A stretch of DNA of 64,000 nucleotides from Paenarthrobacter sp. (GCA_031179305.1 JAPSHX010000002.1:1-64000), one strand, 5' to 3'. Shown: positions 21,564-30,938, counted from the stretch's first letter. Notes: generated by a model from the letters alone, not told the origin. Program-made: numbers and translations.

Positions 21564-24500
21564 ATGTTCCGCTTGGCCAAACTGTCCCTGGGAAACCGGG
21601 CCCTGATCGCGCTGATCACCGTGTTTGCGGCGGTGTTCGGCGTGATCACCATGGGGTCGCTCAAGCAGGAACTCATTCCTTCCATCGAGTTCCCGCAGAT
21701 CACCGTCGTGACGTCGATGCCCGGAGCCTCCCCGGAGGTTGTGGACAAGCAGTTGAGCCAGCCTTTGGAAACAGCCCTGAACAGCGTCGAGGGCCTGGAG
21801 TCCACCACATCGACGTCCCGCAACGGCGTTTCGCAGATCACCATGGTGTTCACGTACGGGTCCAATCTGGACCGGGCCCGCAACCAGATTGACCGGGCGA
21901 TCTCCAACGCCAAACGGGTGCTGCCGGCCGACGTCGAACCCCAATCCATTGCCGGCAACATCAGCGACTTCCCGATCGTCTATTTGGCGGTCTCCTCGGA
22001 CAAACCGCTCAGCGAGCTCAACGCTGACCTCCTGCGGCTCAGCGTTCCCCGGTTACAGAAGATCGACGGCGTCCGCGGCGCCGATGTGACCGGTGGTTCC
22101 AGCCAACACATCCTGATTCAGCCCCGTCCCGCGGACCTCGCAACAACAGGGGCTTCGGTCCAGTCCATCAGCAATGCGTTGAAAAACAACGGGACCCTGG
22201 TTCCTGTCGGCACCATCGAGGATCAAGGCAAGACCCTGTCCCTCCAGCTCGGCAGCCCCGTGGATTCCCTGGACATTATCAAGGGACTTCCTTTGGCCGG
22301 CGCCAAGAGCGCTGCAACCATTGGAGCCGTGGCCGACGTCAGCATCGAGGACGATGCCGCGACTTCCATCACCCGCACCAACGGCAAGCCCACCCTGGCG
22401 CTGTCCGTCACCAAAAAGCCCGAGGGCGACACGGTGGCGATCTCGCATGCGGTGCGGGACGCCGTCGGCCCGATGGAAGAAGAGCTCGGCAACAACGCGA
22501 CCTTCACACCGGTCTTCGACCAAGCACCTTTCATTGAGAAGTCCATCAAGGACCTCACTACGGAAGGGCTCCTCGGCCTGGGCTTCGCCGTGGCCGTCAT
22601 CCTGGTCTTCCTGATGTCCGTGCGCTCCACCCTGGTTACGGCCGTGTCCATCCCGTTGTCCCTGCTGATCACCTTCATCGGAATCTCCGCCACAGGCTAT
22701 TCCCTGAACATCCTTACCCTTGGTGCCCTCACCATTGCCATCGGGCGCGTGGTGGACGATTCCATCGTGGTCATCGAGAACATCAAGCGGCACCTCAGCT
22801 ACGGCGAACACAAGCTGACAGCAATCCTGACCTCCATCCGGGAGGTGGCCGGGGCCATCACGGCTTCCACCTTGACCACTGTGGCCGTGTTCCTCCCCAT
22901 CGCTTTCGTGGGCGACCTCGCCGGTGAGCTGTTCCGTCCCTTCGCCTTGACCGTGACCATCGCGCTGTTGTCGTCACTATTGGTTTCCCTGACGATCGTT
23001 CCGGTCCTGGCATACTGGTTCCTGTCCTCTCCCGAAAAAGGCGCTGAGTCGCAGGCATCTGCAAAGGAAATTGCCGAGAAGGCCCGGGAGGCCGAACAGC
23101 GGAGTCGCCTACAGCGCGGTTACCTTCCCATTCTTGCGAAAACGCAAAAGCACCCGATCATCACCCTGTCCGCGGCAGCGCTGGTGCTGGTGGCGACCAT
23201 CGCCGTCTCACCACTTCTGGCCACGGACCTGCTGGGCCGTTCGGGAGAGAACAGTATGACGGTGCGCCAAGTCCTTCCGTCGGGCACCAGCCTGCAGGCC
23301 ACCAGCGACGAAGCGGCCAAGATTGAGGAATCCCTGAAGGGCATTGAGGGCATCAAGGACGTGCAGGTCACCTCAGGGAATGCTCAAACGGGCTTCGCGG
23401 CCCTTACGTCAACCGGATCTTCCAACTCGACGTTCACCATTGTCACCGACGAGAAAGTAAACCAAAGCAAACTCCAGGATGAGGTCCGCGCCAAGCTGGA
23501 GGGGGCCGCCGGAAAAGTCACGGTAGGATCCCAGCAAGGAGGATTCGGTACTTCCTCCACTGTTGACATCACCATCAGGGCCGCGAACTCCGCAGACCTG
23601 CAGACAGCAAGCGATGCCATGGTGAAGGCCATGGAAGGCGTCCCGGGCAGCTCCGAAGTTGCCACGAACCTCGCTTCAAAGCAGTCGGTGGTCCAGGTTC
23701 GTGTTGACAGGGCAAAGGCAGTGGCGGCAGGACTGACGGAAGAGCAGGTCGGGGCCTTCCTGGCATCCACCGTAAGCCCCGTTCCAGCCGGTACGGTGCG
23801 GATCGAGACCAACGACTATCCGGTGCAAATCGGCGAGGGCACGCGCTTCACCAGCATTGCCGCAGTCCGTGCGCTCCAGCTGCCAACAGCCCGCGGTGGC
23901 GTCGCGCTGGAGACGATTGCCGCCGTCGAGCAGGTTGACACCCCCGTATCCATCACCAGCAGCAATGGACAGAGGACCGCGCGGGTGACAGTGACGCCTT
24001 CCGGCTCCAACCTTGGCAGCGTCAGCGCCGCAGTGCAGGAGAGACTTGCAGCTGTGGAACTGCCTGCGGGGGTCACGGCAACGATAGGCGGGGCCACCAC
24101 CCAGCAGGCCGAGTCCTTCCGGCAGCTTGGTCTGGCACTGCTGGCAGCCATCGCGATCGTCTACGTGATCATGGTGGCAGCGTTCAAGTCACTCATACAG
24201 CCGCTGATCCTCTTGGTTTCTGTACCCTTCGCTGCTACCGGCGCCGTGGGCCTGCTGCTGCTGACAGGCGTTCCACTGGGCCTGCCGTCACTGATTGGCA
24301 TGCTGATGTTGGTGGGCATCGTAGTCACCAACGCCATCGTGCTGATCGACCTCATCAACCAATACCGCAAACCACATGACGGCAGCCCGGGCATGAACGT
24401 TACCGATGCCATCATGCACGGTGCACGGCAACGCCTGCGTCCAATTCTCATGACTGCACTGGCCACCGTTTTCGCCTTGACTCCCATGGCGTTGGGCCTC

Positions 24501-24803
24501 ACGGGTGGCGGCGGGTTCATTTCGCAACCACTGGCAATTGTGGTGATCGGTGGGCTGGTTTCATCCACTGCCTTGACGCTGGTCCTGGTCCCGGTCCTTT
24601 ATAAGCTTGTGGAGGGTCGCCGCGAGAAGAAAGAGCTGTTGAAGACCCTGCAGGACAAGCCGACGACGAAAGGTGACGACGGCCCCGGCGGCAGCTCCAG
24701 CAGCGGCAGCTCCAGCAGCGGATCGGGCGAGTTCCAGGACTGGACCACTGGAATGATTCCGCGCGTTACGGGCCGCCGCGCAGCGCACAATCCCGCAGAA
24801 TAA
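21564..24803 (+). CDS. RND-family efflux permease (HAE1/SwrC type)
   Basis: Large proton-driven exporter of 1079 residues. It has an N-terminal TM, a large extracytoplasmic loop (about 35-330), five or so TMs, a second large loop and a second set of TMs, i.e. the duplicated 12-TM RND layout. The proton-relay Asp pair is in GRVVDDSIVVIENI of the fourth TM. The C-terminus after the last TM is a cytoplasmic tail with a (GSSSS)-type linker encoded by a tandem 15-bp repeat. No membrane-fusion or outer-membrane partner is adjacent, as for SwrC-like pumps of Gram-positive bacteria. AGGAG precedes the start. Confidence 0.92.
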   Translation: MFRLAKLSLGNRALIALITVFAAVFGVITMGSLKQELIPSIEFPQITVVTSMPGASPEVVDKQLSQPLETALNSVEGLESTTSTSRNGVSQITMVFTYGSNLDRARNQIDRAISNAKRVLPADVEPQSIAGNISDFPIVYLAVSSDKPLSELNADLLRLSVPRLQKIDGVRGADVTGGSSQHILIQPRPADLATTGASVQSISNALKNNGTLVPVGTIEDQGKTLSLQLGSPVDSLDIIKGLPLAGAKSAATIGAVADVSIEDDAATSITRTNGKPTLALSVTKKPEGDTVAISHAVRDAVGPMEEELGNNATFTPVFDQAPFIEKSIKDLTTEGLLGLGFAVAVILVFLMSVRSTLVTAVSIPLSLLITFIGISATGYSLNILTLGALTIAIGRVVDDSIVVIENIKRHLSYGEHKLTAILTSIREVAGAITASTLTTVAVFLPIAFVGDLAGELFRPFALTVTIALLSSLLVSLTIVPVLAYWFLSSPEKGAESQASAKEIAEKAREAEQRSRLQRGYLPILAKTQKHPIITLSAAALVLVATIAVSPLLATDLLGRSGENSMTVRQVLPSGTSLQATSDEAAKIEESLKGIEGIKDVQVTSGNAQTGFAALTSTGSSNSTFTIVTDEKVNQSKLQDEVRAKLEGAAGKVTVGSQQGGFGTSSTVDITIRAANSADLQTASDAMVKAMEGVPGSSEVATNLASKQSVVQVRVDRAKAVAAGLTEEQVGAFLASTVSPVPAGTVRIETNDYPVQIGEGTRFTSIAAVRALQLPTARGGVALETIAAVEQVDTPVSITSSNGQRTARVTVTPSGSNLGSVSAAVQERLAAVELPAGVTATIGGATTQQAESFRQLGLALLAAIAIVYVIMVAAFKSLIQPLILLVSVPFAATGAVGLLLLTGVPLGLPSLIGMLMLVGIVVTNAIVLIDLINQYRKPHDGSPGMNVTDAIMHGARQRLRPILMTALATVFALTPMALGLTGGGGFISQPLAIVVIGGLVSSTALTLVLVPVLYKLVEGRREKKELLKTLQDKPTTKGDDGPGGSSSSGSSSSGSGEFQDWTTGMIPRVTGRRAAHNPAE

Positions 24804-24833
24804 CGGGCGCCCCAACGCACTAACCCCTCGATA

Positions 24834-24868
24834 GGCAGGGCCGGGAACAATTCCCGGCCCTGCCCTGT
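24834..24868 (+). terminator. Probable terminator after the RND gene
   Basis: A perfect 13-bp GC-rich stem (24834-24846 with 24852-24864), but only a weak T run follows (CTGTT). Confidence 0.6.
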
Positions 24869-24878
24869 TACAGATGTC

Positions 24879-24896
24879 GATACATGCAAATGCATC
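24879..24896 (+). promoter_or_regulatory. Candidate MarR operator ahead of the monooxygenase operon
   Basis: An 18-bp dyad GATACAT-GCAA-ATGCATC (one arm mismatch) lies just upstream of a good -10 hexamer TATACT (24907-24912) and covers the -35 position. The operon downstream encodes its own MarR regulator, so autorepression is plausible. Confidence 0.45.
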
Positions 24897-24954
24897 TAGT
24901 TTGAGCTATACTGCTTACAGAGCCCGGGACCTCGGGCAGGGAGAAAGGCACATC

Positions 24955-26079
24955 ATGCAGATCGGCGTATTCAGCGTCAGCGACATCACCACTGACCCCA
25001 CCACGGGCCGCACGCCCACGGAAAACGAACGCATCAAGGCCTCCGTTGCCATTGCCAAGAAGGTCGAAGAAATCGGCATGGACGTCTACGCCCTTGGCGA
25101 GCACCACAACCGGCCCTTCTTCTCCTCCTCCCCCACTACCACCCTGGCTTACATCGCAGCCCAGACCGAGCGCATCACGCTGTCCACGGCCACCACGCTG
25201 ATCACCACCAATGACCCGGTCAAGATCGCAGAAGACTTCGCCATGCTCCAGCACCTCTCCGATGGCCGCGTGGATTTGGTCCTCGGCCGTGGCAACACCG
25301 CGCCGGTGTACCCCTGGTTCGGCAAGAACATCCAGGACGGCATCGAACTCGCCATTGAGAACTACAGCCTGCTCCGCAAACTGTGGGATGAGGACACGGT
25401 CAACTGGTCCGGAAAGTTCCGCACACCCCTGCAGAACTTTACGGCTACACCCCGACCGCTCGACGGCGTGGCCCCCTTCGTGTGGCACGGCTCCATCCGG
25501 ACGCCGCAGATCGCAGAAGTTGCCGCTTACTACGGCGACGGTTTCTTCGCCAACAACATCTTCTGGCCCAAGGAGCACTACCAGCAGCTGATCGGCCTGT
25601 ACCGGGAGCGCTACGAGCACTACGGACACGGCAAGGCAGACCAGGCAATTGTTGGCCTTGGTGGTCAGTTCTTCATGAGGAAGAACTCGCAGGACGCCGT
25701 CAAGGAGTTCCGCCCGTACTTCGACAACGCGCCGGTCTACGGGCACGGACCGTCTCTGGAGGACTTCACCTCTCAGACCCCACTCACCGTGGGCAGCCCG
25801 CAGGAAGTCATCGAGAAGACGCTGACGTTCCGTGAGGCCTTCGGTGACTACCAGCGGCAGCTGTTCCTGATCGACCACGCCGGCCTGCCCCTGAAGACCG
25901 TGCTGGAGCAGTTGGACCTCTTCGGCGAAGAAGTCCTGCCGGTACTCCGCAAGGAATACGCCGCCATGAAGCCAGCGCACTTGCCTGACGCACCGACGCA
26001 CGCCTCACGCGCCGCCGCCGCGCTGAAAGCCACGGTCAGCGAATCCGCTACCGCTGGTGCTGCGGAGCAGGACGCCTGA
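24955..26079 (+). CDS. Luciferase-like FMN-dependent monooxygenase
   Basis: A 374-residue enzyme of the bacterial luciferase-like flavin monooxygenase class, which uses reduced FMN from a separate reductase. The TIM-barrel start MQIGVFSVSD, the active-site region ALGEHHNRPFFSSSP, and LVLGRGN and FVWHGSIRTPQIAEVAA are visible. The C-terminal 30 residues are Ala-rich and probably disordered. ATG at 24955 follows AGAAAGG; the open frame begins 27 codons earlier without support. Its stop overlaps the marR start by one base, so the two form an operon. The substrate is unknown; such pairs often respond to aromatic or electrophilic compounds. Confidence 0.88.
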   Translation: MQIGVFSVSDITTDPTTGRTPTENERIKASVAIAKKVEEIGMDVYALGEHHNRPFFSSSPTTTLAYIAAQTERITLSTATTLITTNDPVKIAEDFAMLQHLSDGRVDLVLGRGNTAPVYPWFGKNIQDGIELAIENYSLLRKLWDEDTVNWSGKFRTPLQNFTATPRPLDGVAPFVWHGSIRTPQIAEVAAYYGDGFFANNIFWPKEHYQQLIGLYRERYEHYGHGKADQAIVGLGGQFFMRKNSQDAVKEFRPYFDNAPVYGHGPSLEDFTSQTPLTVGSPQEVIEKTLTFREAFGDYQRQLFLIDHAGLPLKTVLEQLDLFGEEVLPVLRKEYAAMKPAHLPDAPTHASRAAAALKATVSESATAGAAEQDA

Positions 26080-26540
26080 TGTCCGGCCCCTCGGCGTCCT
26101 CCGCCGTTCGCCTCGCCGCCGAAACCTGGGAGTCGTTGTTCCGCTCCCAGGTGGCGGTGATGCGGAAGCTGCAGTCGGGACCGGCATTCAAGACCCTGCC
26201 CGTCAAGGAATACGATGTGCTCTTCACGTTGTCCAAATGCCCTTCGGGCCAGCTTCGGCTGAATGAAATCAACGACAAAGTCCTGCTGAGCCAGTCCAGC
26301 TTGAGCCGCTTGGTGGATCGTTTGGAGAAGCGCGGTTTGGTGGAACGAACAACAGCGCCCGACGACGGACGCGGAGTCCTGCTCTCACTCACCGAAGCGG
26401 GCAGCGAGCTTCAAAAAACCATCGGCCGGGAACATGTACGGGACATCGCGCACCTGGTTGCGCCCGCGCTCACAGCTGAGGAACAGCGGGAGCTTTTGCG
26501 GCTGACCGAGAAGCTCCGGGCTTCGGTCGCGGGACACTAA
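26079..26540 (+). CDS. MarR-family regulator cotranscribed with monooxygenase
   Basis: A 153-residue MarR protein with recognition helix region LSQSSLSRLVDRLEKRGLVER and wing APDDGRGVLLSLTEAG. It starts at the ATG that overlaps the monooxygenase TGA (TGATG). It probably represses its own operon through the dyad at 24879-24896. Effector unknown. Confidence 0.92.
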   Translation: MSGPSASSAVRLAAETWESLFRSQVAVMRKLQSGPAFKTLPVKEYDVLFTLSKCPSGQLRLNEINDKVLLSQSSLSRLVDRLEKRGLVERTTAPDDGRGVLLSLTEAGSELQKTIGREHVRDIAHLVAPALTAEEQRELLRLTEKLRASVAGH

Positions 26541-26556
26541 TGCAATTCACCCGGCA

Positions 26557-27363
26557 CTAACGCAAACTGACGAGCTCCCGGGGATCCTCCACCGGGAGCT
26601 CTCCGTTTACCGATGCACTGACCTTGAGTGTACTTAAGGTCAGGCTGCCGCCCACAGTAGACAAGAACGCCGTATCTGATGAATCGCGTCCGGCAGTAAT
26701 GCGGAGCATGGATTCGCGGGGAGCAAGTCCGGTGGGGTCGATGATGTGCCAGGCTCCGTTGATGTGTGCCTCCGCAACCGCATGGAAATCCATGGGACTC
26801 AGCCCTGGAGCGTACACCGCCGCGAGACGCGCAGGAACGTCCTTGGACCTCAAAAGGGCGATGGCGAGGTGGGCGAAGTCCCGGCACACGCCTTTCCGGT
26901 GAAGCAAAGTTTCCACGGCTCCGTCAGTTCCCCGCGACGAACCGCTGACGTACCGCAATTCTCCGTTCACCCAGTTGCGTATCGCTTGGAGCAATTCAGG
27001 ACCTTGAAGGCTGCCGAACTCGGCATAGGAAGTAGGCAGCAGCCTGTCTGACTCCGCATACCGGCTGGGCCGAACGTACCTGATAAGTTCCATCGGGCTG
27101 GACGTATCGGCCTCTCCCAAGCCATGAACGGTCGCCCGGTAGTCCACCGTCACCTCGCTGGGCTCAGTGAACTCCAGGTAGTGGAAACGGCCGCCGTGGT
27201 GGTCGCTAAGTTCGGCAAAGGGAACCTCAGCACCATCAATACTGATGGACATTGCCTCCTCCACTGCGTCATAGCCACGGTTGTTGGCCACGGCTATGGC
27301 CATGGCCACCTTGGTGTTGGCTGCAGTCTTGAAAACGAGTGAGGCAGCAACATTGCGTTCCAT
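26557..27363 (-). CDS. Transglutaminase-like domain protein
   Basis: Cytoplasmic protein of 268 residues. The N-terminal part (1-90) is a beta-sandwich-like domain often found ahead of bacterial transglutaminase cores. The core (about 125-225) has the Cys-His-Asp triad: Cys in RKGVCRDFAHL, His in MDFHAVAEAHI and Asp in HIIDPTGL. No signal peptide is seen. Bacterial members act as peptidases or amidases rather than crosslinkers. Convergent with the MarR gene (16 bp). Confidence 0.85.
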   Translation of the reverse strand: MERNVAASLVFKTAANTKVAMAIAVANNRGYDAVEEAMSISIDGAEVPFAELSDHHGGRFHYLEFTEPSEVTVDYRATVHGLGEADTSSPMELIRYVRPSRYAESDRLLPTSYAEFGSLQGPELLQAIRNWVNGELRYVSGSSRGTDGAVETLLHRKGVCRDFAHLAIALLRSKDVPARLAAVYAPGLSPMDFHAVAEAHINGAWHIIDPTGLAPRESMLRITAGRDSSDTAFLSTVGGSLTLSTLKVSASVNGELPVEDPRELVSLR

Positions 27364-27432
27364 TGATCTCCGGGGTGGGTTGCGGCGGGCATCCCCATCG
27401 CCGCCGTATGCGTGAATCAGCCAATCGCAGGA

Positions 27433-28287
27433 CTACAGATTAACCTTCAGAGACAGTAGCATCCGCTGGACATTGGCGAATTCAGAACCATGGACCGCGT
27501 ACTTCGCGGCCAGGTCCAGAGTATCGAACGCCTTGGCCGGGGCCACCTTCTCGTCGGTGGCGAAGGCGTGGATCGCCAGGACATCCCCAAAGGAGATATC
27601 GCCTTTTCCGGCAGGGCCCTGAACACGATTCCTCAGTTCGCAGGACTGTCCGTCCGCCCCCGCCACCATGTTGGTGATGCCGTAGGAGCCGAAAAATTTG
27701 TAACCCTGGACTACGCGGAAAACCACACGCGGATCAATGGTCTCAGGGCCATCCGAGTGCGGGACGTCCAAGGGAACGCTGCTGATCACCACGTACGGGC
27801 GCGCCTGACCGGCGGGGCAGGCAACGGGTGCAGCCGAGGGCAGGCCTGTTTGGAGGGTGGCGATATAGCGTCCTTCAGCATCCTTGACCTCCACCTTCAC
27901 GGCATGAGCCAGCGAGCCTGCCTCCGGCGTCACCGATTGGGCTATCCACTCCTGCGGTAGCTCGAAGCTTACGGTTTTGGCGGAGTCCGTGTATGTCTTC
28001 CAAGACACCGCCGTTGCCGCCGGGCTGGGTCCGGCGCTGGCCGAAGCGGGGCCGCCCTCGCTGGGGTTCACGGACGGCGAGCCGGCCGCGGAGCCCGTTG
28101 CCGGCGTCGTGCTCTCCGCAGTGCCTGTCCCTGCTTCGGAACTGTTGGGCTGGGAGCTGGCCGTCGAGGTTACTTGCGGGCCTTTGTTCTCAGCGGAGCA
28201 GGATGTGGTGGCCGCGAGTACGGAACCTGCCAGTACTACGGCGGCGAACCGCATCGGAATGCGGCGCAAGTTCAGGGTGCCCTTCAT
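27433..28287 (-). CDS. Predicted lipoprotein of unknown function
   Basis: A 284-residue secreted lipoprotein: basic N-terminus, hydrophobic stretch and lipobox LAATTSC, then about 65 residues of Ser/Thr/Ala/Gly/Pro linker. A globular region follows from WKTYTDSAKTVSFELPQEW. I do not recognise the globular domain; the opening resembles PsbP-like or LpqN-like lipoprotein folds but this is weak. ATG at 28287 is preferred over the GTG two codons upstream; neither has a clear ribosome site. Divergent from the DUF1684 gene with 54 bp between. Confidence 0.75.
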   Translation of the reverse strand: MKGTLNLRRIPMRFAAVVLAGSVLAATTSCSAENKGPQVTSTASSQPNSSEAGTGTAESTTPATGSAAGSPSVNPSEGGPASASAGPSPAATAVSWKTYTDSAKTVSFELPQEWIAQSVTPEAGSLAHAVKVEVKDAEGRYIATLQTGLPSAAPVACPAGQARPYVVISSVPLDVPHSDGPETIDPRVVFRVVQGYKFFGSYGITNMVAGADGQSCELRNRVQGPAGKGDISFGDVLAIHAFATDEKVAPAKAFDTLDLAAKYAVHGSEFANVQRMLLSLKVNL

Positions 28288-28341
28288 GGGCACAGCCTAT
28301 CCGCGGAAATCCCGCGACACGCACAGGACTAGGCTGAGTGT

Positions 28342-29010
28342 ATGGCTCCCGTTCAGCAGGACTATTTCGAGGACGACATCCCCACTATGTCAGCGGTTGA
28401 TATTGCCGACTGGCGCCTACGGACGTTCGCTCTCTACGACAAGGTGCGTCAGCTCGCGGCCACCAACCCGTTCGACGCGCATGTTTTTTGGCGGCAGGAA
28501 CGGGATTTGATGTTCGCGACGCACCCTGCCTCAGCACTCACTGCAGATAAGAAAACCTCATTCTCCGGGCTGCGAACCGCTGACTACGATCCCTCCTTCC
28601 GGATGTACGCCTCCTTGTCGCCCGAAGGAACCGGCCAGGAGATGAACGTCGAAACAGGGACTGACGGCGTGGTGCCCTTTACAAGGATCGGCACCCTTGA
28701 CCTACCCGGGCTCGGCTCGCTGGCGGCTTGGCGGCTACGGAGCTATGGCGGCGGCATCTTTGTGCCGTTCCGTGATTCAACAGCAGGAAAAGACGGTGGA
28801 AGCTACGGAGCGGGAAGATACCTGCTGGACACAGTCAAGGGCTCCTTCCACGGGACGCGGGGAACTGGTACTGAACAGGAGCTCGTGCTGGACTTCAACT
28901 TTGCGTACAACCCGTCATGCGCCTACAACGAAGCCTGGGCGTGCCCGTTGGCCGGACCGGCCAACCGCCTGGCGGCAGAAGTACCCGTGGGAGAGCTTTA
29001 CCTGGGCTAG
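28342..29010 (+). CDS. DUF1684 family protein
   Basis: A 222-residue cytoplasmic protein of the DUF1684 family. The family pattern is visible in DWRLRTFALYDKVR, FWRQERDLMFATHPASAL, FVPFRDSTAGKDGGSYGAGRYLLD and LDFNFAYNPSCAYNEAWACPLA, the last giving conserved Asn/Pro/Cys positions. Function is unknown in the family. Its stop codon is shared with that of the convergent transporter gene: both TAG codons lie in one CTAG at 29007-29010. Confidence 0.85.
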   Translation: MAPVQQDYFEDDIPTMSAVDIADWRLRTFALYDKVRQLAATNPFDAHVFWRQERDLMFATHPASALTADKKTSFSGLRTADYDPSFRMYASLSPEGTGQEMNVETGTDGVVPFTRIGTLDLPGLGSLAAWRLRSYGGGIFVPFRDSTAGKDGGSYGAGRYLLDTVKGSFHGTRGTGTEQELVLDFNFAYNPSCAYNEAWACPLAGPANRLAAEVPVGELYLG

Positions 29011-30203
29011 CCGAACAGCCCACCGGGACCAAAGGCTGCGAGCGCCCCTACAGCGGCCACTATTGTCAGGGGCGCCACGATCAGTCCGAAGACCGCGTAT
29101 CCCCTCCACTTGACCAGCACGTTCATCCGCACCAGCCGGTCGTGCCACAACAGAGTGGCCAGTGATGCCCACGGCGTGATCAAGGGCCCCGCGTTGACTC
29201 CCACCAAGAGGGCGGCCATCCTCTCCGGGTTTCCTGCCAGTGGTTCGGCCAGCAGGTAGGCGGGCAGGTTGTTAACCACATTGGAGCCCAGGGCGCCCGT
29301 CATGGCCAGCCTCAGCAGTTCAAGGAACCCATTCCCCTGCCCCGCCACTTGGCCAAGAAGCACTGACGCTCCAAGGTATTGGCCTGCCTCTACCACTAGG
29401 AAAAGACCACACGTGAACAGCAACAGTGACCACGGAATCAGCGTCACCTTGAGTACCCTGGGACGTCGGACGGCGAACGTGCCCGCCAGGATCACAGCTG
29501 CCGCGGTGGCAGGAATCCAGATGGCAACTCCGGATACCAGCGCCGGCAATAGCAACAACAGGACCACGGCACTGATCAGCAGCAGGGATTTGTCAGCGGC
29601 CGCTGTGGATGACGGTGCCTGGGTCGGTCGGGTGGAATCGCGCGTATAGGTCTTGCGCAGTTCGCGCCGAAAGACGAGGGCTATGAAAGCCAAAGGGACC
29701 AGAACGGCGGCCAACGACGGCGCCCACATCAGTTGGGTGAACTGTGCGGGACTGATTCCGCCCAGGTTGTGTTGCGCCAAGAGGTTGGTCAGGTTGGAGA
29801 TGGGAAGCAACAAGCTGGCCGTGTTCGCGAGCCACACTGTGGTCAGGGCAAAGGGCAAGACGGGCAGGCCCGCTTGACGGGCAACGGTGACCACCACCGG
29901 GGTGAGGAGCACCGCCGTCGTATCCAGCGACAGGAAGACAGTGCTCAAGGTGGCAAACAAGGCCAAGAGCAACCAGAGCAAGATGCTGCGTCCACGCCCC
30001 CATGCGCGCAGATGGCGGGCTATCCATTGAAAGGCGCCGGCCTCACTGACGAGTTCTGTGACAACCGTCATGGCAATAACAAAGCCAAGGATCGGTGCCA
30101 CCCGGTCCGCCAGGACCGCCACTTCCTTCCAGGGCAGGATGCCCGTGGCCACGGTGATCCCACCAGCCACAAGGAGGACCAACCCGATGATCGCCAGACG
30201 CAT
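29007..30203 (-). CDS. ArsB/NhaD-type (ion transporter superfamily) membrane protein
   Basis: Polytopic transporter of about 398 residues and about ten TMs, with two related halves. NTASLLLPISNLTNLLA and SNVVNNLPAYLLAEPL match the conserved Asn/Pro re-entrant motifs of the SLC13/ArsB ion-transporter superfamily. Substrates in the group include arsenite, dicarboxylates, sulfate and Na/H; none can be assigned. ATG at 30203 puts the first TM at the N-terminus; a GTG 15 codons upstream would add a basic leader. No arsR or arsC gene is adjacent. Confidence 0.82.
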   Translation of the reverse strand: MRLAIIGLVLLVAGGITVATGILPWKEVAVLADRVAPILGFVIAMTVVTELVSEAGAFQWIARHLRAWGRGRSILLWLLLALFATLSTVFLSLDTTAVLLTPVVVTVARQAGLPVLPFALTTVWLANTASLLLPISNLTNLLAQHNLGGISPAQFTQLMWAPSLAAVLVPLAFIALVFRRELRKTYTRDSTRPTQAPSSTAAADKSLLLISAVVLLLLLPALVSGVAIWIPATAAAVILAGTFAVRRPRVLKVTLIPWSLLLFTCGLFLVVEAGQYLGASVLLGQVAGQGNGFLELLRLAMTGALGSNVVNNLPAYLLAEPLAGNPERMAALLVGVNAGPLITPWASLATLLWHDRLVRMNVLVKWRGYAVFGLIVAPLTIVAAVGALAAFGPGGLFG

Positions 30204-30319
30204 GGAACGGATTCTAAGCCGTGCCCCTGAGTTCTTCCTCCGCGGCACGGGAACAACACGTCATCGGACCGTAAGCAATGGAGCACCCGCAGGGGACCTG
30301 CGACGCCTAGCCTTGGAGC

Positions 30320-30937
30320 ATGAACAGAATGTGGAGCATGAACCGATTCCGGAGACTGGTCCGGGCCCACAGAATCCTGACGTCCGTGGCGGTTTTGGTG
30401 ATCCTTTCAGCGGTGGTGCTCGGGGCCGCCCTGTTCCAGCCGTGGCGCCTCTTCACCAGCAGCACCCTTAACGAGGCTTTGCCCGCTGCACCCTTTTCCA
30501 CGAGCTCCGGCGCCGCCGACCAATCCTCAGCGGTTGGCTCCCCACCCACGGCATCCGGTCCCGCGACACCGGCTCCCACCCTGCCAGTCCCCGCAGCTCC
30601 GCTGATTCTCGGCTCGGGTACTTTCCAATCCCAGGAGCATGAGACCACTGGCACAGCCCATCTGGTGAAACTCGCTGATGGGAGCCATCTCCTGCGACTC
30701 GAGAACCTGGCCAGCAGCGACGGTCCGGATGTGAAAGTCTGGTTGAGCAGTCTGGAAGCCGGCGGTGACTGGTTCAAATACCGTTCGGGACGATACGTGG
30801 ATCTCGGCGCGATCAAAGCCACGCACGGCAACCACAACTACGCCATCCCTGCTGGTACCGACGTAGCCGGGCTGACGTCCGTGGTCCTGTGGTGCGACCG
30901 ATTTAGTGTGGCGTTCGGTTCGGCCCCACTGACCTGA
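30320..30937 (+). CDS. DM13-domain membrane-anchored protein
   Basis: A 205-residue protein: basic N-terminus, one TM (about 22-42), a Ser/Pro/Thr/Ala linker, and a C-terminal DM13 domain (about 95-203). The domain shows GTAHLVKLADGSHLLRLEN, SDGPDVKVWLS, HGNHNYAIPAG and SVVLWCDRFSVAFG. The DM13 domain carries one conserved Cys (here in LWCDRF) and has been proposed to take part in redox or electron transfer. Two possible ATGs (30320 and 30338) lie in an 11-bp direct repeat GGAGCATGAAC, so each has the same upstream GGAG; the first is annotated. Divergent from the transporter gene. Confidence 0.85.
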   Translation: MNRMWSMNRFRRLVRAHRILTSVAVLVILSAVVLGAALFQPWRLFTSSTLNEALPAAPFSTSSGAADQSSAVGSPPTASGPATPAPTLPVPAAPLILGSGTFQSQEHETTGTAHLVKLADGSHLLRLENLASSDGPDVKVWLSSLEAGGDWFKYRSGRYVDLGAIKATHGNHNYAIPAGTDVAGLTSVVLWCDRFSVAFGSAPLT

Positions 30938-30938
30938 C

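Noticed and set aside
29007-30203. Arsenic resistance operon
   Set aside because: Only the general ArsB/SLC13 transporter fold is present; no arsR, arsC or arsD gene and no Cys-rich regulator.
30315-30343. 11-bp direct repeat GGAGCATGAAC at the DM13 gene start as a mobile-element scar
   Set aside because: It simply duplicates a ribosome site plus start codon context; no element lies between the copies.
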